Shown here one piece after another: positions 54,915 through 64,000 of a stretch of 64,000 bases of DNA; the first letter of the stretch is position 1, and each line of letters starts with the position of its first letter. The translations under genes and the position numbers were made by a program. Source of the DNA: Annona cherimola (taxonomy: Eukaryota; Streptophyta; Magnoliopsida; Magnoliales; Annonaceae). The notes under the pieces are model-generated. The model was not told the origin of the DNA. It saw nothing but the letters and a program-made list of their open reading frames with translations, and searched no databases. The stretch covers positions 11,684,765 to 11,748,764 of the forward strand of contig CM059977.1 in assembly GCA_030490835.1 (NCBI GenBank). The letters run 5' to 3'.

Positions 54915-57900
54915 TGTAATAACTCGACTTAAATATATTGACTTGATATGACATACTGTTGTGGCACGTTGAGTTTTTGACCGTCTGATGTGTCAGTAAA
55001 AATAGCTGAGGTGGCCGGATTAACTCATTGACTAAGGTGAGTAATTATAATTTCAAGAAAAATGGGATCTAAAATTTATTTATTTAAATTAACAAATTGT
55101 TAAAATGCTAAGATGGTTAGAAATTGTAGCAAGTAAATTTGAGGTAGTGGGTTCGAATTACATCTTAGTAGAATTAGGTAATTTTCTTTTGGCAATTAAT
55201 CTATGCGGGACCCACAAAGAGATAAGATTTGATTTTTAAATTTTAAATTTTAAAATTGATTGCTAGAGAGAATCTTGGGAGGTTGCGATTAAGTGAGGAG
55301 TCGGGAAAGTGAAGATGTGTGAATGGAGAGATTTGGGAGAATTTTATTTATTTGGAATTCGGGAGAAAAGAAAGGGTGAACAGAGAAAGCTAAGGAAAGG
55401 AGAAATTTGTTGCGGATTGAGACTGGGAAGGAAACAAATTATTTTCATTGAGAAAATCTCTCCGTGGATTCTACAAAATGGTAAGTAAATAAATAATTAA
55501 ATTCTTTTCGAAACCTCGTATATGCAGGAGAATTAAAAGACTGTAGAGATAATTTAGTGGAATAAATTAATGTATACATTTTTTATGAGATGATTGACGA
55601 TGGAAGATGTAGTAACATTATTGTAATATTGAGACTGGTGGATGATTTTTTTTTAAAGTTATCTATGCTAAAGTCTGTGGTTTGAATTAATGTTATTCGT
55701 AACTATTTCTGATGGAAACTTAACTAGTTACATGTAATGTAATACATCTATCTTAATGTCGTTGGGAGTCTAAGCCTTCAAGGATCGTAATGGGTGGTTC
55801 ACTATGTATATAATATATATTCTTTTTTGGAAGTTTGAATGCTCGAGATCAATGCATTATAAAATTTTATATTTTTTGTGGAAGTTAAAACCTCCTGGAC
55901 CGTTGCTTTGTAATATATTATATTATATATTCATATATTTTGACGGGAAATCTCTAGAACCAGTGTTATAATATATGTTGTAGCCGGATATTGTGACGAG
56001 AACCCTTTAGCACCAGTTGTATATCATATAATATATATTTTATATTTTGGATGAATAATTAAGGAGTCGGTTATTTGTAATATAATATACAGAGGTATAT
56101 ATATTTCTTTCTCTACGGAAGCTAGACATCTCTAGTGCCGGTTATTTATAATGCACATATATTTTTTCTTTTATGGAAAACTCAAAATCTTTTGTCCTGG
56201 TATTATAATATATCACATATGTTACAGATGGAATTTTTCATCACAATATTATATAGTGCATGAGAAACTTGGGCGTCCAGGATATGAACGTTCAGCAAAT
56301 TTGGCACAACATATGGACGTTTTATATATATACGGAATTTCTAGTGTTCATCATAGTGTATATAAATGCTGAGATGTGTATTTTTTTATTGCATTAAAAA
56401 TTGTAATTATAAAATATTTATCAAATACTTACAGAGTCGGTTATTTAATATAAGACATCATATCTTATATTAATTTGTATGTTTTAACCAAAACCATCGG
56501 TATCAGTTGTACATAATATGATGTATATTTATATATATTTAAAAAAACAAGTTTAAAACCCTCCAAAGAGGACTGGTACTTTTTATATATGATAGATTTG
56601 ATGGAGTCTGGTACCTCCGGGCTTCCATTTTATAGAAAATTAAAACATATATATAATATATATAAATAGACGGAAGTAAAGCATCAGCAGGTGAGTATTT
56701 ATATTGTTGGATACGAATATATATATTGTTTATAATAGATAAAATTTTAACAGATGGAAACAATTATAATGGAAGCTGAGTTGATTCTATTTATGATACT
56801 TCTAATATATATATATGTATAGTATATTTCTCTGTTTTTTCAAATAAAAATATAAACGAGGTGTGTGAATTTTATATGTTTGTATTGTCAGCATCATTAT
56901 GGGCTCCTGCATAGATGTAAAAATTGAATATTTTGGGTTGATTTTCAATTTGGTTTGAGTTAATAAATCATACCTAATATATATATATATATATTATCAC
57001 TATGGGTCTATAATAAAATAAATATATAAACAGTATATGTGAGAAATTAAAATTTATATATATATATACTGTTTATATATTTATTTTATTAACAGAGGTA
57101 TATATTTATAAATGTGATTTAATGCTAGTGGGATGTTTGCGTATATGTTTATATACTTTAGCAGTTGTATAATTAATTTATATAATATAAATTAATAATT
57201 CAATGTCATAAAATATCTCGTTATAAAAAATTCTAAACTGTATAGGCTGACATTTTGTTTTGCCAATAAGGCATAGGGTATGACATGATATAATAAAATA
57301 AATATTGGTTAGTACTAGTGGTTATTGGAAAATAGATTGATATAGCAAGATATGCTATGTGAAATATTTGGGGATGTTCATGTTGATAATTTAACTACTT
57401 ACTAGTTATGATGACAGTTTCTTCTTGAATTTATTTAATTAAGTTCAATGAGTTGGTTCACCCAATTAAATATGGATAACACATTATTTTAGTTGGTAAA
57501 ATATTTAATTGGGTTGAGATAGTTGTTATGATGCTTAAGTAAGAAAGGTGTGTGTAATGCATCATGATTATTGCCAAGTGGAACAGAATTGCATATGTGG
57601 GACCCCGAGGATATATGTATTAGTTTTATTTATTTCCTTAGTAGGTCCTATGCATGCTAGAAGGCTACTTTGGAATGTCTGTTCGTGGACAGTGTGTTAT
57701 TACCTGAATGGGTTGTGGTATGTCCTTTTGTGGACTATGTGTTGTGCCCTGAAATGTCGTGAGTTTGCTCTATTGTAAGCAGTATGGATAACTTTACACA
57801 TTAGGTTAGTGGTTCGTGCATTTCCTATGGTGCTTCCATGATGTTATACACCATTATATACATGGTTTATTTCCTGTTTACTGAGTTGTTTAACTCATTT

Positions 57901-58179
57901 CTGAGTAATTTAAATTTCAGGAGAGGTGAGACTATCTGGTCAATAATGCGAGTTAATGAGCTAAGATGGTGCAGTAGAGACATTTTATTTTATTATTTAT
58001 TTTTATTTGTTGGCTTGTAATAAATTAATGAGAATTACTCTCATTAACTCAGTGGATATTTGTGATTAATTTTGGATGTTATTGAATGAAGTATTAATTA
58101 TTAAATTCATTGAAGCATAACCGATCTGAGTTTGTTGCCCAATTAGGGTGGTCAACAACCCTAGGATTGGGTTGTGACA
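54915..58179 (+). mobile_element. Solo LTR (3,265 bp) with GGCCC target duplication
   Basis: Begins TGTAATAACTCGACTT and ends TTGGGTTGTGACA, with GGCCC at 54910-54914 and 58180-58184. No gag or pol frames are inside, so it is a solo LTR, probably Ty3/gypsy by its ends. It contains a degenerate tandem array (about 55740-56720). Confidence 0.88.
55740..56720 (+). repeat. Degenerate tandem array in the solo LTR
   Basis: Repeating units of very roughly 75-110 bp each combine a CTCTAG(T/A)(G/A)CC(A/G)GT(T) word with a following TATAATATATA tract, for example at 55956, 56008, 56067, 56130 and 56200. Units are strongly diverged. Confidence 0.6.
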
Positions 58180-58735
58180 GGCCCGACTTGCATTCTCTGT
58201 GGACATGTAAAAGAGAGGACTACCAATACCTATTCGTTCATTGGGGAAAAATTATGGAGGTTAGAAAAAAGCTAGTAGGTGATAGGAACTTCTGGTCACG
58301 GTAAGCCATAATCTACATCCTTAGGCAACTAGGAGGAAAACAAGAAAGAGAGGACCTCACGCTCTACATCTTGCTTTTTGGGAGCCAAAGGCGGGAAGAT
58401 TGAAGGCCTAACGGACACCCTTACTATGGAGCCATGACAATTTGTTTTAGGGTTGATTGGGGTAGGAAGATGAAGGTCCAACACATGGAACTGGAAAGAG
58501 ATTCATTGCTGCTATTGGAAGTGTTAAATGAAGATTGCCTCTTTTTGTCTCTGGTGGATATTCTTCTTCAAGACATGAAGTCTTGAGTTCTAGCATTTCT
58601 GTCAATTCGTTTCCTTCATGTGCTTAGAATAGGGAATGACATAGCTCATAGGGTGACGTCTTTTACAGCTAAAAAGATTGATAATTGTAAATTCTGGTGG
58701 GGCTGCCCACAAAAAATTTCATATTGAACATGTTG
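58180..58735 (+). pseudogene. Non-LTR retrotransposon ORF relic, 3' part (RNase H region)
   Basis: Directly continues the 54476-54914 ORF: after removal of the LTR and one GGCCC, the zinc-binding frame goes on as CILCGHVKE. Further on, MELERDSLLLLEVLN, LVDILLQDMKS and FLHVLRIGNDIAHRVTSF match the plant RNase H pattern (VExDSxxxxxxLN ... HVxRxxNxxAH). Stops and frame changes show that it is dead. Confidence 0.72.
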
Positions 58736-59245
58736 TTTATTGATCTTTCTGCAGTGGAATAAAACCACCTTTTAATTTTAAAAAAGTGAACAAAATTGCA
58801 AATCTTTTCAACTCAAGTTATCTAATACAAATATGAAACTTAAAGCTTAAAGAGTGCAAATTTTGGAAACTTGAGTCACGTATTTACAAATCTCTGAAAA
58901 ATCTTGATCAAATCATACCCATTTTGTATCCTGCAAACTTGACGTCAAGATTTATCTAGCTTTTACTATTTCTAAATTCAAAGGGTTTAGTTTGTAAATA
59001 TGAAAATTTGCATGATTTATTTTGTAAGAACTCCATTTTAAAAATGCGATTACGGTATAATAAAAAACACTTCATGCAAAAATTTTTATGCAGCAAATAC
59101 AGATTATTGATATTATAAATAGCGAAGCATTTGCTACATATAGGTTTTATATGCAATGATTAAGTATTTGTTGCATATAATACATATGAATTTAACTTAT
59201 TTTAGTTGCATATGCACTCATTTGCTGCATAGTTTTCGATTTAAT

Positions 59246-59444
59246 ACATGTGTACTGAGCCTCAGTACAAAAAAGTGTTTGGAGTTTTTAATTTTTTTTG
59301 ATAAAGGAGTTTTTAAATTTTTATACGAGACTACATGTGATCTTTATACGAATCAAAATTTATTATATTTAGATTTATATATTTTATCATTTTAACATCA
59401 ATTTCGGCCCATTTATCTTTAAATGTACTGAGACTCAGTGAATG
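59246..59444. repeat. Small inverted-repeat element with GTACTGAG ends
   Basis: The left TGTACTGAGCCTCAGTAC and right TGTACTGAGACTCAGTGA each hold a short palindrome. The interior is T-rich and facing A-rich, as in a MITE. Confidence 0.5.
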
Positions 59445-59575
59445 GGAAACCTTTAAAATATATGTCAGCATGTAGCCATATGGTAATGCAATGGTTTGCT
59501 GGTTATTATCAGCAACAATTTTTTGTTATTTGAATATATGCTGTTTTCTGGCGGTATTAACTCCTTCTACTTTGG

Positions 59576-59842
59576 GTGGGGAATGAGATATGGACCGGAG
59601 CTGTTCTGATCATTTCTTCCAACTCGTGCTGCCAAATTCAACTCATTAGACCGATTGACTCCACTCCCAAATCGTCAGCACTTAATAGTCCTTATTTTTC
59701 CTCCACCCGTAGCATATTAGCACTTCATTTTTTCTTCCACTCTCTCTCTCTCTCAAAAAGAGAAAAAAGACACAAAAACGCGTTTCAACGAACCAAACAC
59801 CCTTTTATGGTCGTCTCACCAGAACGCTTGGCCTTCCCATAA

Positions 59843-59883
<41 letters not shown>

Positions 59884-59937
59884 GTTCATTTAGTAGACAG
59901 TGGGGAAGGAGGAGGGAAAGAGAGAGGAAGGGCGAAG
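59576..59937 (+). promoter_or_regulatory. 5' region of the WIP gene
   Basis: Contains two CT tracts (59743-59754 and 59845-59881) and purine-rich AGGAGGGAAAGAGAGAGGAA directly before the ATG. CT/GA tracts of this kind are common in plant 5' UTRs. No clear TATA box was found. Confidence 0.5.
59845..59881. repeat. (CT)n microsatellite before the WIP start codon
   Basis: About 18 CT units ending in CGCG, 56 bp upstream of the ATG. Confidence 0.97.
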
Positions 59938-60444
59938 ATGGGTATAAAGAATTACTATGCAAATGGCGCAGGCCTTTGTTTCCAACCCCCGACCTTCATT
60001 GAATGGCTGAAACCATCCCAGCCATCTCCTTCTTTCATCCCTCAACTCCCCATCTTTTATCAGCAGCAGCAGCAGCAATCACCAGAGTTATTGCAGAAGA
60101 CAACCCAATGTTTGCCTCTTCTAAGCTTGTTCAGGGAGCCCAAACCCATGAAAGAAGAAGAGCCTGGGGTTGAAAAAGAGAATGGTGCTGGATTGAAAGA
60201 TGAGAAAGGAGAGAAGGTCACCGTGGCCCTGCACATTGGGCTCCCTAACTCTGGAGTTTTGGAGGGTGAAAAAGAAGGTTTTGGCTATCAAGGTGATGAG
60301 AGCCTGAAGAAGAGCTTGGATGGGCTTGGCTTGAGCTGTGAGAATAGGTTCTGGATTCCAACACCAGCTCAGATCCTGATTGGCCCCACCCAATTCTCCT
60401 GTGCTGTCTGCAATAAGACCTTCAATAGATACAACAACATGCAG
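59938..60444 (+). CDS. WIP gene exon 1 (residues 1-169)
   Basis: Runs from [10 protein letters not shown] to [12 protein letters not shown] and stops at the donor GTTTGT. The ATG is the first in a purine-rich leader and gives the expected N-terminal FxxWxKP-like motif. Confidence 0.95.
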
Positions 60445-62272
60445 GTTTGTCTAATTCCCAGTTTCTTAATTGCTTATAGTTAGTTTTCTCATCCATCTAT
60501 GCGTTTCGTGGGAGAGGGAGCGTGTGTTGCACCTTTTGAATTTGTAAATGTTTTTACAATCCCTTCCTCTTTTTGTTCTTCATTCTTCTTTTATCTTTTT
60601 TCTAAAACGTAAACAATTTTATTTTTAAAATTGTTTTGGTAAACATATATATATGTCAGATATTGAGAGAGGCGACAAGCAATTAATATTCCTTCGAGTA
60701 CCAAAATTCGTCATCATCGCTACAATTCCAGCCAAGCCAAAAGTATTATCATGTTTTCTTTCTTTTTTTTTTTTTTTGATAAAATATCATGTATTCTTTC
60801 TTGATTACTTGATTAATGGCTCCATTTGATTCATTGAGGAAATGATTTCATTTCCTACACTTACACAAAGTCGTTGTGTGGCTTTTCCCATCCTTATAAT
60901 TACATAGTTTGAACCGATCAAAATTGAAAGTGGAAAAGGCTAGTTGGTCCGCTGTTGTGTGTTTGTCTTGATACAACTTATCAGGATCAGTGATGAACTT
61001 ATTGACCGATGTTGTTTACATTTAAGGGCTGCACTTCCTTTTCTTGGACTATAACAAACCACTACAAAGGGATCCGAGGCTTAGTGTTGGGGGTTTTCTT
61101 CCGTTTATTTTCTTGGTATTTTGAATAGTTAAGTGCATCAAAAGGCTCTTCAAAGACGGAATCCAACGTGCTTACTTTACCCATTATGCTTTGGTGTCTG
61201 CATGCGTTGGGATATGGGTGTGTGAAAGAAACTGGTCAGCTTCAATCTTAATTTACAACATTTCTTGAAGTAGAAAATAAACGAATAGTTTCCATTAAAT
61301 ATCAATCTTTTTTTTCTCATCTTCTAAAATAATTTTGACATTACAATCAATAGCACCGTACGAAATCTGGCCAAATTGTCAACGCTAAAATGATACCGAC
61401 CGAATTTTAAGCGAAAAGTTCTGATTAGTACCATTTCTTCAATTTATCAACAATTTGCTTTTGTTTTTGTTTTCCTTCAAATGGCATTCGCCCTATAAAC
61501 AATGTTACAAAACTGTTAATAATAAGAAATAATACGGCTTCCTTACTTTTCAGCTTCCATGAATTTTTTTTTTTTTTCAGTTTTCACCAAATTTTTAGTT
61601 CTTCATTGCAACCTCTCTCTCTCTCTCTCACGCACGCACACACGATCATCATCAACTTCCGCGACTTCCAAAATCTTGTTAACTCAGTTGCATGCATGCA
61701 TCTATATTCCTTAATGAATTTACAATGTGGATGATTTGCTTCGGTCTCCTCGTTAAGAAAGTAACCGGAATTAATGTTCACATGCATGTTGCTGCTAGTA
61801 GATGCATATGTGGGGACATGGATCACAGTATAGAAAAGGGCCAGAATCCTTGAGAGGGACTCAGCCAACCGCAATGCTGAGGCTTCCATGTTACTGCTGT
61901 GCCCAAGGCTGCAAGAACAACATCAACCACCCGCGTGCGAAGCCGCTCAAGGATTTCAGAACCCTCCAAACTCACTACAAGAGAAAGCACGGAGTGAAGC
62001 CATTCATGTGCAGAAAATGCGGTAAATGCTTTGCCGTCAGGGGGGACTGGAGGACCCACGAGAAGAACTGTGGGAAGCTTTGGTTCTGCACCTGTGGATC
62101 TGATTTCAAGCACAAAAGATCACTCAAGGACCACATAAGAGCCTTTGGGAAGGGCCACTCGCCACACCCATCTCATGTGGGCTTTGATCAAGAGGAGAAG
62201 GAATGCATCACCGGCGGGTCAGAAGATGAAGAAGTCATATCTGGGAGATCCCACCAGTCTGCCCTGGTATAA
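59938..62272 (+). CDS. WIP-family C2H2 zinc-finger transcription factor, 2 exons
   Basis: Nuclear DNA-binding regulator. CDS is join(59938..60444, 61802..62272), 325 residues. Features: FIEWLKP (about 20-26), a polyGln run (42-47), PLLSLF (60-65), LHIGLP (98-103), an acidic/Lys linker, [11 protein letters not shown] (139-149) containing the family's WIP signature, then four zinc fingers: C155/C158/H171/H175, C201/C206/H227/H232, C239/C242/H255/C259 and C265/C267/H280/H288. The block [20 protein letters not shown] is split by the intron exactly after NMQ. Donor is GTTTGT, acceptor CTAGTAG. Known relatives (TT1, NTT, DOT5) act in seed coat, carpel and root or leaf vein development. The N-terminus is not close enough to any to choose a symbol. 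Confidence 0.96.
60445..61801 (+). other. WIP gene intron (1,357 bp)
   Basis: AT-rich with homopolymer T runs and a CT run at about 61613-61629. I see no element or embedded gene. The acceptor is GCTAGTAG before ATGCAT. Confidence 0.9.
61802..62272 (+). CDS. WIP gene exon 2 (residues 170-325)
   Basis: Runs from [13 protein letters not shown] to the stop TAA at 62270-62272. It carries the second half of finger 1 and fingers 2-4. The tail after the last finger is acidic and Ser-rich ([19 protein letters not shown]). At residue 245 it has Cys in GKCFAVRG where the family usually has Ala. Confidence 0.96.
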   Translation: MHMWGHGSQYRKGPESLRGTQPTAMLRLPCYCCAQGCKNNINHPRAKPLKDFRTLQTHYKRKHGVKPFMCRKCGKCFAVRGDWRTHEKNCGKLWFCTCGSDFKHKRSLKDHIRAFGKGHSPHPSHVGFDQEEKECITGGSEDEEVISGRSHQSALV

Positions 62273-63950
62273 ATTAAAAATCCCCCTTCATTGGATACTT
62301 GATCAACTTCTTTTCTTTTATTTTTTCCCCCTTTGTTTCCTTAATTTCCCTACCAGGTGGGTGTCTAGCTGCTTATGAGTCTAGTAACTAGTAAGCCAGC
62401 CCATCCAAGCTTGTGCTCGGTAACAAAAAACTCTTAGAAGTGTTGCTCTCAAAGCGAGGACACAGAGAGAGTGGTTTGCTAAGGAGCATTAGTGGGATGA
62501 TGGGCTTCCCAATAATCATGTATGCATGGATATGGTTTGCTGAATAGTTTGATTGGTAGCTAGATGATTGCCTTACAAGAAAGTGAAGTAGCTGAATTTT
62601 CTTCATTGAGAGAGAGAAAGAGAGTGAGTGAGTGAGTGAGAGGTCTGGTGCTTGTAATCTCATAGATGGAGGAAATTTGCCAACTTCATTGACTAATCAG
62701 CAGGTAATCATTTTGTAAGAAAAGCAATGGTATCTTTCTGTAGTTCCTTTCAATGCTTACATGTTCCTAGCTTCCTTCAATACATTACAGGTGATTCATT
62801 TATGTTTGGGTTCCGAAAAACAGCAACCTGCATGACTTGGGTGGGGTGGTACATGCATGCATTTTATCATTTTTCTTCTCTTCATGATATAGAGTTATTT
62901 AAAACACCACAATTCATTTCCATTAACAATCGAAACATGCTCAGGCCAGTAGCTAGAGATCTTCATATATGTATATATCGCTTAATTTATTTCACGTAGA
63001 TATGCGCTTGAAAGACAGCCTAGCTACATATATATGTGGCTGAGATCCTTTTTACCAACTGATACATATATATATATACACACACAGATATGCACGGTTC
63101 ATTATTTTCAGCAAGCACAGGCTCTGAAGAGAGCTAGCTAGGGCCGACAATCATGGCATATTTTGCGTGGCATCACCAGATATTTTGTGCATAGATCACG
63201 GAATGTTTGTCACGGGCTCAACCTTAGCTTTGCGATAAGACTAGATTGTATTTTATCCAAAAGTGTGAGAGACAAGGATTTCAAATCTCGTTTTCTTTTT
63301 ACCAGACCCTTACATGACTTTTTGAAAGCGTGTAGTAGATGGATGGTAAAGGACTAAAGGGCTAGCTGTTTTTAGTCCAACTTTCAAGGGCGTAGCAGAA
63401 AAACCACCACCTACCACCACACAGCTTAATTCCATTATAACTCAAAAGAATGAATTAAAAGGGGAAGATTTTATATATATTGTGAGTAATCAATAGTCCA
63501 TCAGAAAAATGTATCATGCATATAAGTGGGAAGAGATTTGTATGAGAAAAACACACATACAAAAAGACAACGAGTAGCACTTTCGCAAATAACCAATTTA
63601 ATGCATACCGTATTACTGTAAAAGCGCACGCGCATGCCCAAATTAAGTCAATGAACAGGAAAGTTCAAAACAGGTTTGGCAGTAGCCATTGTTTATGTAG
63701 CTTTCCATGCTGTTGGAACTTGGGAACAATGATCGAATATTTCTTCTCAACAATCAATAATTTTAGCTTTTGAGGAAGATCGCATACAATATTTTGCCAC
63801 GTAATTAATAGACTGTATATCTGTCCACCTGTTTTGTCATAACTTGTGTCAGAACCGGTCATTAACGGTATTGTAGGCCGGTTTCATCTTAAATGACTAA
63901 TCAATTTAATTAGGCAGCATTTTCTCATATAATAAAATATATATATATAA
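62273..63950. other. WIP 3' UTR and downstream intergenic sequence
   Basis: Includes an AGAGAG/GTGAGTGAG tract at about 62608-62641 and several CATGCATG-type words. I see no further gene. Confidence 0.4.
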
Positions 63951-64000
63951 AGCTCCGCTTTTATGTAACCTGGATCTATGTAACTCCTTCAAAATCTAAG
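63951..64000. repeat. Family D repeat end, cut by window end
   Basis: AGCTCCGCTTTTATGTAACC and CTATGTAACTCCTTCAAAAT match, in inverted sense, the right end of 21853-22396 (GGGGGTTACATGG ... TACATAGAAGCGAGCC). The rest lies beyond the window. Confidence 0.65.

Noticed and set aside
55130..55200. tRNA/SINE-like GTGGGTTCGAATTAC in the solo LTR
   Set aside because: The A box and spacing are poor, and the sequence is part of the LTR unit.
1..64000. CRISPR arrays, operons, prophage or bacterial-type systems
   Set aside because: The window is plant nuclear DNA with spliced genes. No regularly spaced identical repeats with unique spacers were seen.

Overview
This is a window of a flowering-plant nuclear genome. 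It is AT-rich, its genes have GT-AG introns, and it is dense in plant transposable elements. Two host genes can be supported. I cannot name the species.

Region 1 (about 1.7-25.0 kb, minus strand) is one complete 14-exon gene for a plastid BASS4-type sodium/metabolite cotransporter. All 14 exons could be placed with GT/AG junctions and consistent phase, giving a 420-residue protein that starts at 25010 and stops at 1691. The gene is stretched over 23.3 kb because its introns hold transposons. Intron 10 (7.1 kb) carries a full-length hAT element (7551-11708) with an 8-bp target duplication. Intron 4 carries a scrambled Ty3/gypsy relic (about 16.0-19.4 kb). Intron 1 carries an old hAT copy with another element nested in it. 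Intron 11 carries a long-terminal-inverted-repeat element with foreign GC-richer sequence. Intron 12 contains a second, broken copy of exon 12.

Region 2 (about 25.1-59.5 kb) has no host gene that I can support. It holds two very large solo LTRs with intact 5-bp target duplications: 28272-35266 (GATTA, minus-oriented, about 7 kb) and 54915-58179 (GGCCC, plus-oriented). The second sits inside a decayed non-LTR retrotransposon ORF, whose zinc-binding and RNase H parts can be read on either side. The same region holds a deleted hAT derivative (36623-37545, target duplication GCTAAGGG), a GC-rich hAT MITE (36076-36261, target duplication GGGTGAAT), a foldback element, and many copies of several small inverted-repeat families.

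Region 3 (about 59.7-62.3 kb, plus strand) is a complete two-exon WIP-family C2H2 zinc-finger transcription factor gene (325 residues). A CT microsatellite lies just upstream of its start codon, and the remaining sequence to the window end is noncoding.

The two genes have no evident functional link: one encodes a plastid envelope transporter and the other a nuclear developmental regulator. The most informative features are the nested transposon history and the decayed exon duplication in the transporter gene.
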